DNA from: an uncultured Eubacteriales bacterium | Lineage (GTDB): Bacteria; Bacillota; Clostridia; Oscillospirales; UBA644 | DNA length: 16,873 nucleotides | Direction of reading: 5' to 3' | Assembly (NCBI GenBank): GCA_934481505.1 | Contig: CAKSPP010000008.1 | Span: forward strand, 1 to 16,873 | In this document: positions 1 to 7,200 of the stretch, in pieces | Numbering within the stretch: the stretch's first letter is position 1 | Layout: every line of letters begins with the position of its first letter | Notes under the pieces: model-generated | The model's database searches: none | Told to the model about the DNA's origin: nothing | The model's input: the letters and a program-made list of their open reading frames with translations, nothing else | Position numbers and translations under genes: made by a program

Positions 1-692
1 ATATCGAAGAACGCTCTGGTGGAATCGGTGATAAGACCTTCTTCGTCGATCGATTTGCAAAGCTCGTTTATGTTTACGATCTTTACATCGTTCGAGCCGA
101 CGGAAGTAAGAAGTTGATCGTAAACGGGAGAGTAGGTGTAGAAGTTGATATCTACGTTTTCGGCACATTCGCCCGTCTCGATTACGAGATAGTACTGTTT
201 GTTTACAAAATCGTACTGGTACGCTTCGGAAATACCTCTGATCCTGAAAGTATTGTAAGCGTCGAGGTCTTTTCCTGCGTTCTGGTCGGGAACGACGATA
301 TCGAGAGCAGAACCTTTACTGTTGTTGGAAACAAGTTTGTTCATGTTCTTCATTTTGGTCGTTTCGGCAGAGAAATCTGCTTCCCATTCGGTACTTCCGG
401 CAGAACCGTTGGCGGACATCTGCTCAAGAGTGAAGAGGACGTTATCAACGGTTTTTCCGTCAACTCCGAGAGCAAGTTCCTGTTTTTTAGTGTCGGTTGC
501 GTCTGCTCCGCTTTCGGCAGAGGGGTTTATCGTGATAGCCGAGTCGGGATATTTGAGCCATCTCTGCTGAGAATCGCTGTTATCAACGGCTTCTTCCGCA
601 GTGAAGCTGTAAGAACTTCCGCAAGCGGAAAGGAGACCGGCGACAAGAGTTATCGCCAGGCATATCGCGAAAACTTTTGCAAGCTTTTTCAT
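1..692 (-). CDS. Putative lipoprotein of unknown function (N-terminal 230 residues; C-terminus beyond window)
   Basis: The reading frame runs off the left edge. It begins with ATG at 690-692, preceded on the minus strand by AAAGGTG about ten bases upstream. The N-terminus is a lipoprotein signal: MKKLAKVF, a hydrophobic core, then LLSAC with the lipidated cysteine at residue 24. Signal peptidase II processing and anchoring on the outer face of the membrane are therefore likely. The mature part is Ser/Ala/Asp-rich at first (to about residue 70), then has mixed strand-like stretches such as DIVVPDQNAG and YLVIETGECAENVDINFY. I recognise no family and see no solute-binding or enzymatic motif. 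It has its own promoter (768-796) and diverges from the SipL-like gene, sharing a 216-base gap with two palindromes. The open frame and lipobox are seen; extracytoplasmic location is inferred. Confidence 0.85.
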   Translation of the reverse strand, partial: MKKLAKVFAICLAITLVAGLLSACGSSYSFTAEEAVDNSDSQQRWLKYPDSAITINPSAESGADATDTKKQELALGVDGKTVDNVLFTLEQMSANGSAGSTEWEADFSAETTKMKNMNKLVSNNSKGSALDIVVPDQNAGKDLDAYNTFRIRGISEAYQYDFVNKQYYLVIETGECAENVDINFYTYSPVYDQLLTSVGSNDVKIVNINELCKSIDEEGLITDSTRAFFD

Positions 693-767
693 TTTTTGAA
701 CACCTTTCTTTATTTAATTTTAATTTGTTTTTCGGGGTTGAGTGCACAGGCACTACTTCATAATTGC

Positions 768-796
768 AGTATATCACAATTTTATCAAGGTTTCAA
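768..796 (-). promoter_or_regulatory. Sigma-A-type promoter of the lipoprotein gene
   Basis: Read on the minus strand, TTGAAA (796-791), a 17-base spacer, then TATACT (773-768), with TG one base before the -10 (extended -10). It lies about 75 bases upstream of the start codon. The predicted 5' UTR carries a small hairpin, AGTGC/GCACT at 741-754. Confidence 0.65.
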
Positions 797-810
797 GGTT
801 TGATATTACA

Positions 811-847
811 AGTTCACAAAAATGAACTATGTTTTCATATATATGAA
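811..847. promoter_or_regulatory. Two matched palindromes TTCA-N6-TGAA in the divergent intergenic region
   Basis: Site 1 is TTCA (813-816), six bases, TGAA (823-826), extended to AGTTCA/TGAACT at 811-828. Site 2 is a perfect 14-base palindrome, TTCATATATATGAA, at 834-847. The sites share arm sequence and spacer length, and their centres are 21 bases apart, i.e. two helical turns on the same DNA face. They lie just upstream of the lipoprotein -35 and overlap the candidate -35 region of the spore gene. This arrangement suggests operators for a dimeric regulator that cannot be named from the sequence. Confidence 0.45.
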
Positions 848-873
848 TACATAAAAGCCTCGCGGCATAGATA
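845..873 (+). promoter_or_regulatory. Possible mother-cell (sigma-E-like) promoter of the SipL-like gene
   Basis: GAATACA (845-851), a 14-base spacer and CATAGATA (866-873) resemble the ATA-containing -35 and CATACA-type -10 recognised by sigma-E. The transcript would start near 880, about 30 bases before the ATG. No sigma-A pair was found between 840 and 905. The match is partial and is supported mainly by the sporulation role of the gene. Confidence 0.3.
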
Positions 874-908
874 TTAAGCAAGAATAAAGTCAAAAATGAG
901 GTGCCGTT

Positions 909-2426
909 ATGAGTTATCTTAAAAATTTCATTCCGATAAACCGCACGGTTTGCACGAAAAAGAGCGAAGCGTCGGCGGAAGCGGAGGTTTTGCTGCCCGA
1001 TTACTACCCTCCCGTAATGCGGATCGTCAGGGCGGAGGCAGTCCCGTTTATTCGGACGGAGACCGTTTACGGAGACAAACTTTCGGTTGAGGGCAATGTC
1101 GAATTCCGCGTCCTTTATCAGTCGGACGAGGGAAATCTGAACAGTTTTTTCTATAAAGCACCGTTTTCTCACGCCGCCGATATTTCCGAGATGAAAAACG
1201 CTGTTCCGACAGCCTCGGCAGAGCTTGATTTTAAGGACATCAGAGCGTTGAGCCCGCAGAAACTTTCGCTTCGGGCGTCGGTGCTGCTTTCCGTTTCGGC
1301 AGCTCCCGGAGAAGAGGCGGAAATTCTTTCGGACGACGGAAAAGCCGACGGAAATATCGCGGCCCTTTCTTCGGAAGAAACCTTTTGCAGGCAGATAGGC
1401 AACGTCTCGAAAACACTCCGCCATTCGGGAGAAATTTCTCTTGAAAAAAGACCCGCGATGGAAAGAATAATCCGTTACGACATCGTTTATTCCGACACCG
1501 ACATGAAGCCGATGGGCAAGAAAACTCTTGTGAAAAGCGATATGACCCTGAAAATCGTTTATCTTTCCCCCGACATCAAAAAGCCGGCGTTCATCGAAGA
1601 AAAAACCGTGATTTCACAGTCTTTCGACATTGAAATTCCCGACGAGAACGCCAAGGCGGTCATTTTGCCGAAAGTTGCCGACTGCCGTTTTGACCTCAAA
1701 GAAAATTCAGAGGGAAAGATAACCGCGATAGAATATTCGACAGAAACCGCCGTAAACCTTTCGCTTTTCGAAGAAAAAACCGCGACGATAATCACAGACG
1801 CTTTCGGGATAGGTAAAGAAATAGAAGTCGAAAAAAGCGAAGTATTTCCCGAAAAAATGGCTTTGCAGAAACAGAACGTATCATTCGAAGAAACCGCGGA
1901 AATAGGAGATTTTTCCGAAATTTTCGACATTTCCGCAACAGCTGTAAACAAAGAGGCGACCTTTGATAAAGAGAATCATATTTCACAATTCGGCGGGGAG
2001 TTTCTCGTCAATATCCTATACGCAGACAAAGACGGGGAAATCGTCTCTGTTGACAGAAAAATACCTTTTTCCCTCAAAAGAGACGCGGAAGACTGTGTTT
2101 CGGCAAGGCAGACGCTCAACCTTGAGGTTTCTTCCGTTAAGTTTGAACCGACGGAAAAGGAAATCCGCCTTTCGATCGACTGTTCCGTATCCGGAGCCGT
2201 TTTTCTTTCACAGAAAAGAGAAGTCATAACCGGAATTTCGGAAAAGGAAGAAAAGCCCGAAGACGACGGCACAAACCTCGTTTTGTATTACGCCCGGAAA
2301 GGCGAAAAGCTCTGGGATATCGCAAAAAAATACCGTACTCTTCCCGAAAAAATAAGTGAAGAAAACGGCATTTCCGGCAGCTTTATCGAAGAAGAAAGGA
2401 TGATTTTCATACCCCGGTTCATATAA
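909..2426 (+). CDS. sipL: SipL-like spore coat/SpoIVA-interaction protein (SPOCS/DUF3794 repeats plus C-terminal LysM)
   Basis: A 505-residue protein with no signal peptide. The body has repeated beta-rich SPOCS (DUF3794) units at roughly residues 25-140, 180-300 and 330-440, recognisable by recurring phrases such as GNVEFRVLY, KIVYLS and FLVNILYADKDGEI. The C-terminus is a LysM domain at about 460-503 (YYARKGEKLWDIAKKY, then a closing IFIPRF strand). This architecture and length match SipL of Clostridioides difficile, which binds the ATPase SpoIVA through its LysM domain and is needed to assemble the coat around the forespore in the mother cell. Start: ATG at 909 with GAGGTG five bases upstream. 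No terminator follows; the next promoter begins 28 bases after the stop. Family assignment is firm; SipL orthology rather than a DUF3794 paralogue is inferred from the LysM. Confidence 0.85.
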   Translation: MSYLKNFIPINRTVCTKKSEASAEAEVLLPDYYPPVMRIVRAEAVPFIRTETVYGDKLSVEGNVEFRVLYQSDEGNLNSFFYKAPFSHAADISEMKNAVPTASAELDFKDIRALSPQKLSLRASVLLSVSAAPGEEAEILSDDGKADGNIAALSSEETFCRQIGNVSKTLRHSGEISLEKRPAMERIIRYDIVYSDTDMKPMGKKTLVKSDMTLKIVYLSPDIKKPAFIEEKTVISQSFDIEIPDENAKAVILPKVADCRFDLKENSEGKITAIEYSTETAVNLSLFEEKTATIITDAFGIGKEIEVEKSEVFPEKMALQKQNVSFEETAEIGDFSEIFDISATAVNKEATFDKENHISQFGGEFLVNILYADKDGEIVSVDRKIPFSLKRDAEDCVSARQTLNLEVSSVKFEPTEKEIRLSIDCSVSGAVFLSQKREVITGISEKEEKPEDDGTNLVLYYARKGEKLWDIAKKYRTLPEKISEENGISGSFIEEERMIFIPRFI

Positions 2427-2453
2427 AATTCAATCATAGTTCCGATTTGAATA

Positions 2454-2482
2454 TTGACTTAACGGCGAAATTATGCTATAAT
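2454..2482 (+). promoter_or_regulatory. Sigma-A promoter of the polysaccharide operon
   Basis: TTGACT (2454-2459), 17-base spacer, TATAAT (2477-2482), with TG at 2474-2475 giving an extended -10. The same architecture (TTGACT, 17 bases, TATAAT, extended -10) precedes the rplJ leader at 11867-11895. A strong housekeeping-type promoter is expected. Confidence 0.85.
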
Positions 2483-2485
2483 CAG

Positions 2486-2598
2486 ACGGTTCAAGACAAT
2501 AGGCACTTTCCCTGAAAACCTACCCGTTGAAGGATTAGTAGCTGATTTCTCCGTGATCTGAGCTCTTTCGTAGCGGTAGCGTTATGAAAGAGCTTTTT
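2486..2598 (+). promoter_or_regulatory. L10-leader-like cis-regulatory RNA, copy A (upstream of glycosyltransferase genes)
   Basis: The transcribed leader shares its order of elements with the genuine rplJ leader at 11901-12015. These are the identical 11-mer AAGACAATAGG (2493-2503), a CTTTC segment, a TAGG/CCTA pairing (2500-2503 with 2519-2522), a GAAGGA segment, and an intrinsic terminator with the same GCTCTTTC/GAAAGAGC arms. In the L10 leader family, ribosomal protein L10 (as L10-L7/L12) binds the kinked hairpin and represses expression. Here the leader sits before a glycosyltransferase, not rplJ. The resemblance to copy B is seen; that L10 binds this copy is inference. Confidence 0.7.
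2561..2598 (+). terminator. Intrinsic terminator/attenuator of leader copy A
   Basis: A perfect 9-bp stem, AGCTCTTTC (2561-2569) with GAAAGAGCT (2586-2594), extended by a G-T pair and two A-T pairs, then a run of five Ts (2594-2598). It lies between the promoter and the first gene, so it must be read through for the operon to be expressed. Confidence 0.8.
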
Positions 2599-2614
2599 AT
2601 AAGGAAAAATTCAG

Positions 2615-3703
2615 ATGAAAGAAAACGAAATGACTGATAAAAGACCTTTTATAAGCATTGTGGCTCCCGTTTACGGAGTTGAAAAATATCTGAATAAAAC
2701 AATCGACTGCGTTCTCGGTCAGTCTTTTGACGATTTCGAGCTTATCCTTGTCGACGACAAGTCCCCCGACGGCTGTCCCGAAATCTGCGACAAAGCGGCT
2801 GAAAAAAGCGATAAAATCAAGGTTGTTCACCACGCCGAAAATATGGGGCTTTCCGCGGCAAGAAACACCGGTATGGAAGCGGCTTCGGGTCGCTTTATAT
2901 GGTTTTTCGACCCCGACGACCATATCGACGGAACATTTTTTGAAAAAATAAAGGAAGCGTCCGAAAATACGCCGGCAAAAGTTTTTCTTTTCGGACTTAC
3001 CGAAGAATATGCCGACGAAAACGGCGAAATAAAAAATACAAAGACAATCGTTCCCGAAGATAAATATCTTATCGGAAAAGAAGAAGTGCGTTCCGAGGTT
3101 CTTTATCTTGAAAAGAACACATTGTACTGATATGCGTGGAATAAGGTCTATGACCTTGATTATCTGAAAAAAACCGGGATAGTTTTTGAGAAAATCACCC
3201 TTATCGAAGATATAGTATTCAATATGAAAGTCTTCGACGGACTTGACAGTTTAAGACTTCTTCCGATATCTCCCTACCACTATAACCGCCGCTATGACGG
3301 AAGTCTTTCGGTAAGTTATATTCCGAACTACTTTGAGCTTAACGGAACGAGAATCCGTCTTCTGTTCGAGCAGTTTTCAAAGTGGGGAATGTGCGACGAC
3401 GAAACAAGGGGAGAAATTGCCGTTTTATATACAAGATACATTTATTCCGCGATAGCAAGGACTTACGACAAGCGTTCGGGAATGACTTCCGACAACAGAA
3501 AAAAGTGGCTTAATTCTGTCTTTGCCGAAAATCTTTTCAACGAAACGATTCCTTACGGCAAGCCCGAAAGCCGCTCTCTTAAAATAATGATTTCCGCATT
3601 GCAGAAAAAGCAAACGAAAAAGAGCCTCGCTCTCGGCAGATTTATTTATTCGGTAAAGAATTCTCTTCCGATGTTATTTTCAAAAATCAAACATAAAAAA
3701 TAG
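2615..3703 (+). pseudogene. Family 2 glycosyltransferase interrupted by an in-frame TGA
   Basis: The frame opens at ATG 2615 (AAGGA upstream at about 2600-2604). It encodes a GT-A domain with FISIVAPVYG near the start, the nucleotide-sugar residues D47-D48 in DDKSPDG, and the metal-binding motif D99-P-D-D102. At 3128-3130 the frame hits TGA, ending a 171-residue product. The same frame continues without shift from 3131 to a TAA at 3701-3703 and encodes the rest of the family, beginning YAWNKVYDLDYLKK and later LIEDIVFN. This is the acceptor-side WNK and ED region of such enzymes. Related proteins usually have glycine before this tyrosine, so one GGA-to-TGA change would explain it. The full product would be 362 residues. 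The remnant keeps the donor site but lacks the acceptor part, so it is probably inactive unless the stop is read through or is a sequencing error. It is the first gene after leader A. Confidence 0.8.
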
Positions 3704-3762
3704 GCGTTTGCGTATCTGCGTAAACGCCCGAAAATACACGACTTTGCCTCAATCGGCAAAGT
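3703..3762 (+). other. Two adjacent stem-loops between the broken and intact glycosyltransferase genes
   Basis: Stem 1 pairs GGCGTTTGCGT (3703-3713) with GCGTAAACGCC (3718-3728) around a 4-base loop, using two G-T pairs. Stem 2 pairs ACTTTGCC (3741-3748) with GGCAAAGT (3755-3762). The sequence after stem 2 is only TATTATATTG, a poor T-run, so these are weak terminators at best. They may instead stabilise or process the operon mRNA. Confidence 0.55.
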
Positions 3763-3789
3763 TATTATATTGTAAGGGGAAAAACTTAT

Positions 3790-4773
3790 ATGGCTAAAAT
3801 AAGCGTAATAATTCCCGTATATAATGTTAAAGCCTATCTTGAAAAATGCGTCGAAAGCGTTGTAAATCAGGATTTTTCCGATTATGAGATAATATTGATC
3901 GACGACGGTTCTTCCGACGGAAGCGAAAACCTTTGCGACCGCCTCGGCGAAAAATATCCCGAAATAAAAGTCATTCATCAGGAAAACAAGGGTCAGGGCG
4001 GAGCAAGAAACACGGGAATAGAAAACGCGTCGGGAGAATATCTGCTTTTTGTCGACAGCGACGACTATATAAAAGAAGACGCTCTTTCCTTTCTGTATAA
4101 AACCGCGACCGAAAACGGTTCGGATATAGTTTCTTTCGGAATGAATTTTGTCGGCGAAGACGGGAAAGTTTCCTCTACGCTCAAACCGTCGGAAAACGGA
4201 ACCCGAAATCTGACCGAAAAAGAAAAAATCCATTATCTTATAACGGACACATATGCGGCGGACAAGTTTTACAGAAGAAGCCTTTTTACCGAAAATGGCA
4301 TAAAATTCCCAGAACGGGTATGGTACGAAGATTTCTGCGTTGTTATGAAAGCGGCTCTTTTTGCAAAAAAGCTTACGCTTACAGATAAGATACTCTATGA
4401 ATATCTGCAACGCGACAGTTCGACAATGCATGTAAAAAACACCGACAAAAACGCGGATATGCTCACGGTCGTTTCGGAAATTCTTGATTTTTACAAGAAA
4501 AACGACGCTTTTGAAAAATATTACGACGAGCTTTGCTTTATGACCGTAATGCATATGGAAGTACTCTGCACTTTAAGAGTGGCGACCGAAGACAGCAACC
4601 ATCCGCTTTTGAAAAAGTTTCACAACTTTGCAAAAGAGAATTTCCCCGATTTCAAAACCAACAAATATGTATCGGCTAATTTGTCGAAACGACATAAAAT
4701 AATTTTTGCTTTTTCCAAGCACAGAATGTACGGAATGTTAAAACTTCTCGACAAGATAAACAAGTTGAGATAA
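3790..4773 (+). CDS. Family 2 glycosyltransferase (GT-A fold)
   Basis: A 327-residue cytoplasmic enzyme that should transfer a sugar from an NDP-sugar to the growing lipid-linked repeat unit. Seen: the opening KISVIIPVYNV, the nucleotide-binding acids D38-D39 in DDGSSDGS, the NKGQGGARNTG loop (66-76), the metal-binding DSDD (89-92), and WYED with the candidate catalytic acid D181. The C-terminal third is helical and basic with no clear membrane segment. ATG at 3790 follows AAGGGG. It starts 86 bases after the broken paralogue, which has the same domain order, and may or may not replace its activity. Donor and acceptor cannot be read from the sequence. The stop lies 25 bases before the ligase/polymerase gene. 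Confidence 0.9.
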   Translation: MAKISVIIPVYNVKAYLEKCVESVVNQDFSDYEIILIDDGSSDGSENLCDRLGEKYPEIKVIHQENKGQGGARNTGIENASGEYLLFVDSDDYIKEDALSFLYKTATENGSDIVSFGMNFVGEDGKVSSTLKPSENGTRNLTEKEKIHYLITDTYAADKFYRRSLFTENGIKFPERVWYEDFCVVMKAALFAKKLTLTDKILYEYLQRDSSTMHVKNTDKNADMLTVVSEILDFYKKNDAFEKYYDELCFMTVMHMEVLCTLRVATEDSNHPLLKKFHNFAKENFPDFKTNKYVSANLSKRHKIIFAFSKHRMYGMLKLLDKINKLR

Positions 4774-4798
4774 AGAATCTGAAACAAGAGGACAGAAG

Positions 4799-6208
4799 AT
4801 GAAGAACAAACTCGCAATTTCCGAAAAAAACATCGAATTTATTCAGAACCTGTTTACCGTTATCTTTATGATATACGCGATACTCAGCTGCTGCGGACTC
4901 ACATACGGCAGACCGATAATAAAGCCGTTTATGTGGGGCTCTTTCCTGCTTTCGGCAATAATCTTGCTTTACAGGCTGATAAATATAAAGAAATATTTCA
5001 AGGTTCCGATAACGATATTTTCATTGATGATGGTCGGAGCCGTAGGAATTTCAACATTGCTCAACAGACAGTATTCTTTTAAGAGCAACGTCATTTTCTG
5101 CATTTATTGGGCTTTTTATTTCCTTGTTCTTTTCACTACCGAGAAAAACAGGAAAAAAGAAAACTGCAAAAAAACCCTTCGGATCGCCGCAACGACATTT
5201 ACAGTTTACACCACGCTTTTTACCGTTGTAAGCTTTATTCTTTACTTTGCGGGAGTAAGCGAAACTCACGATGTCCCCGGCGGAAACTATACATATAATA
5301 TAGGTTTCAGATGGGGCAGACTTTGGGGAATTTTCCTCAATCCGAACCACGGAGCCGTTTCCTGTGCGATAACGATATTATTCCTTATATATGTTTTCCG
5401 CAACAGAAAGAAAATTTGGGAAAGAATTCTTATAGTCCTTGACATAGGCGTTCATCTGTTATATATCGTCTTCTCCGATTCAAGAACGGGGACGGTCGTC
5501 CTTTCAATAGGCGTTGCAATATATGTTTTCGCAATTCTCTTAAAAACTTTCAACCGGAAAAAGGTCTTAACGATACTGATATCCGGAGTAATCGCCGTCG
5601 GAATTGCCGCCGGATGCTTTACCGGAGTAAGACAGATAAGAAAGCCCGTCAATATAATCATAAGCTATGTAAATTCACAGACAGGAGACAACGACCCCGA
5701 CAAACCGGATGACAATATTATAGACAGAGGCTACGACCTTTCGGAGGATATAAGCAACCGTCGGTTCGACGTATGGAAGAGCGGAGTCGAAGTTTTCACT
5801 CATTCCGGTAAAAATATGATATTCGGTCTTTCCTACTGCGGATTTACCGAATACGCACAAAAAAATATGCCGAATACATACATTGTCAACAACGATTATG
5901 CGGTAATGATAACCCTTGACAATGAAATTCTTAATATTCTGATATCCGACGGTATTTTCGGAATAATAAGTGCCGTTGCGTTTATCGGTTATATTCTTGT
6001 TTTTGTCATAATAAAATTCAGAAAAGTAAAAAGAGACGAAAAATATTTTGTCGCACTCCAGCTTGCAATCCTTTTCCCTCTTGCGTGTGCGGCAATGTTC
6101 TCGTCGATAATGTTCTATCATTTTTCGCCGAATGCGGTAATGTTCTGGATAGTTCTCGGACAGCTTATGGCGTATCTTGACGCCGGAGAGAAGATTGAAA
6201 ATGTTTGA
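4799..6208 (+). CDS. O-antigen ligase/polymerase-type membrane protein (Wzy/WaaL family)
   Basis: A 469-residue polytopic membrane protein with about a dozen hydrophobic segments spread over the whole length and a large outside loop at roughly residues 285-365. The family signature is GIFLNPNHG (177-185), the GxFxNPN motif of the O-antigen ligase superfamily, followed by SDSRTG (226-231), the usual SR motif at the start of a membrane helix. Such proteins polymerise undecaprenyl-linked repeat units or ligate chains to an acceptor on the outer face of the membrane. With a Wzx flippase in the same operon, the polymerase role is more likely. ATG at 4799 has AGAGGA upstream. Its end overlaps the next start by eight bases. 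Family is confident; polymerase versus ligase is inference. Confidence 0.85.
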   Translation: MKNKLAISEKNIEFIQNLFTVIFMIYAILSCCGLTYGRPIIKPFMWGSFLLSAIILLYRLINIKKYFKVPITIFSLMMVGAVGISTLLNRQYSFKSNVIFCIYWAFYFLVLFTTEKNRKKENCKKTLRIAATTFTVYTTLFTVVSFILYFAGVSETHDVPGGNYTYNIGFRWGRLWGIFLNPNHGAVSCAITILFLIYVFRNRKKIWERILIVLDIGVHLLYIVFSDSRTGTVVLSIGVAIYVFAILLKTFNRKKVLTILISGVIAVGIAAGCFTGVRQIRKPVNIIISYVNSQTGDNDPDKPDDNIIDRGYDLSEDISNRRFDVWKSGVEVFTHSGKNMIFGLSYCGFTEYAQKNMPNTYIVNNDYAVMITLDNEILNILISDGIFGIISAVAFIGYILVFVIIKFRKVKRDEKYFVALQLAILFPLACAAMFSSIMFYHFSPNAVMFWIVLGQLMAYLDAGEKIENV

Positions 6209-7187
6209 CATTGATATTGTAGTTCCGTGGGTGGACGGCGGAGACCCAGCGTGGCTCGCCGAAAAAAGAAAATATTCGCCGGACGCAGGTTCCGACGACA
6301 ATATAAACCGTTACCGTGACTGGGGGCTTCTGCCCTATTGGTTCCGCAGCGTCGAAAAATATGCTCCGTGGGTAAGAAAAATTCATTTCGTAACCTGGGG
6401 ACATATTCCGACATGGCTCAATACCGCAAATCCGAAACTCCATGTCGTAAAACATTCCGACTATATGCCGGAAAAATATCTGCCCGTTTTCAGTTCGCAC
6501 CCGATCGAACTCAATATGCACCGCATAGAAGGGCTCGCCGAGCATTTCATCTATTCAAACGACGACTTGCTTTTAACAGCCCCCTGCACTCCCGAAGATT
6601 TCTTTTCGGACGGCAAGCCCGTCGATATCGCAATGGAAATTCCTCTGAGATTTCTCTGCGGAAGTATCGACCATATAACGGGAAACAATATGCTCGTCAT
6701 AAACAGGCATTTCAATAAGAGAGAAACCGAAATGAAAAACAAAAAGATATGGTTTTCTCTCAAAGCACCGAAAGCAGCCCTCAAAAATCTTTATATGCTT
6801 CCGGGAAAGGGCTTTTCGGCTTTTTACAATCCTCATCTTATGCAGCCGTTTCTTAAATCGACCCTTGAAGAAGTGTGGAAAGAGGAAGAACCGGTGCTTG
6901 ACGAGACCTGCTCTCACAGGTTCAGAACGAACGAAGACGTCAGCCAGTGGCTTTTCAGATATTGGCAGTTCGCAAAGGGAAACATCGTCCAGAGCGAAAA
7001 GCCGAGAGGAAAATTTTTCTCGATAGGAAACGACGATGCGGCAATAAAAGACGCTGTTCTCGGTCATAAATACAAAACAGTATGTTTGAGCGACGACGAC
7101 TTAAATTACGATTTTGAAAAAGAACAGGCGTTTTTGCTCGGAATTCTTGAAGAAACGCTGCCCGAAAAATCGTCTTTCGAAAAATAA
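6201..7187 (+). CDS. Stealth family protein (sugar-phosphate transferase for surface polysaccharide)
   Basis: A 328-residue protein. Conserved region 1 is at residues 3-18 (DIDIVVPWVDGGDPAW). Region 2 spans about 37-125, with RYRDWGLLPYWFRSVEKY, APWVRKIHFVTWG, IPTWLN, PVFSSHPIE and FIYSNDDLLL. Later blocks include CSHRFRTNEDVSQW (237-250) and GNDDAAI (276-282), which fit regions 3 and 4. Stealth enzymes transfer a sugar-1-phosphate from an NDP-sugar to make phosphodiester-linked capsule or teichoic-like polymers; animal GlcNAc-phosphotransferase is a relative. I chose ATG 6201 over the in-frame TTG at 6177 because region 1 starts at once. GGAG lies upstream and the gene overlaps the previous stop by eight bases (translational coupling). 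It implies that the glycan contains phosphodiester links. Confidence 0.88.
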   Translation: MFDIDIVVPWVDGGDPAWLAEKRKYSPDAGSDDNINRYRDWGLLPYWFRSVEKYAPWVRKIHFVTWGHIPTWLNTANPKLHVVKHSDYMPEKYLPVFSSHPIELNMHRIEGLAEHFIYSNDDLLLTAPCTPEDFFSDGKPVDIAMEIPLRFLCGSIDHITGNNMLVINRHFNKRETEMKNKKIWFSLKAPKAALKNLYMLPGKGFSAFYNPHLMQPFLKSTLEEVWKEEEPVLDETCSHRFRTNEDVSQWLFRYWQFAKGNIVQSEKPRGKFFSIGNDDAAIKDAVLGHKYKTVCLSDDDLNYDFEKEQAFLLGILEETLPEKSSFEK

Positions 7188-7200
7188 AAGGAGTAAGACC

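Noticed and set aside
114..803. Plus-strand open frame of 229 codons
   Set aside because: It lies opposite the lipoprotein gene, which has a proper signal peptide, lipobox and ribosome binding site. The plus frame has neither a good start nor a recognisable product.
3128..3130. TGA read as an amino acid (alternative code or selenocysteine)
   Set aside because: TGA ends several other genes here at sensible places (6206-6208, 8248-8250, 15222-15224, 16030-16032), so the code is not reassigned. The site is usually glycine in this family, and no selenocysteine role is expected in a glycosyltransferase.
3224..3703. Independent 159-residue gene
   Set aside because: It is the in-frame continuation of the broken glycosyltransferase, and its internal ATG has no ribosome binding site.
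3646..4554. Long minus-strand open frame (302 codons)
   Set aside because: It is antisense to the clearly conserved glycosyltransferase at 3790-4773. Its translation looks like no protein family, and the length is explained by the codon bias of the real gene.
6177..6200. Upstream TTG start for the Stealth gene
   Set aside because: ATG 6201 places conserved region 1 directly at the N-terminus and has a suitable upstream GGAG. The extra eight residues add nothing conserved.
7114..7200. N-terminal extension of the GT-B-like gene into the Stealth gene
   Set aside because: GTG 7201 follows a good AGGAG at the right distance; the extension overlaps conserved-frame coding sequence of the previous gene.
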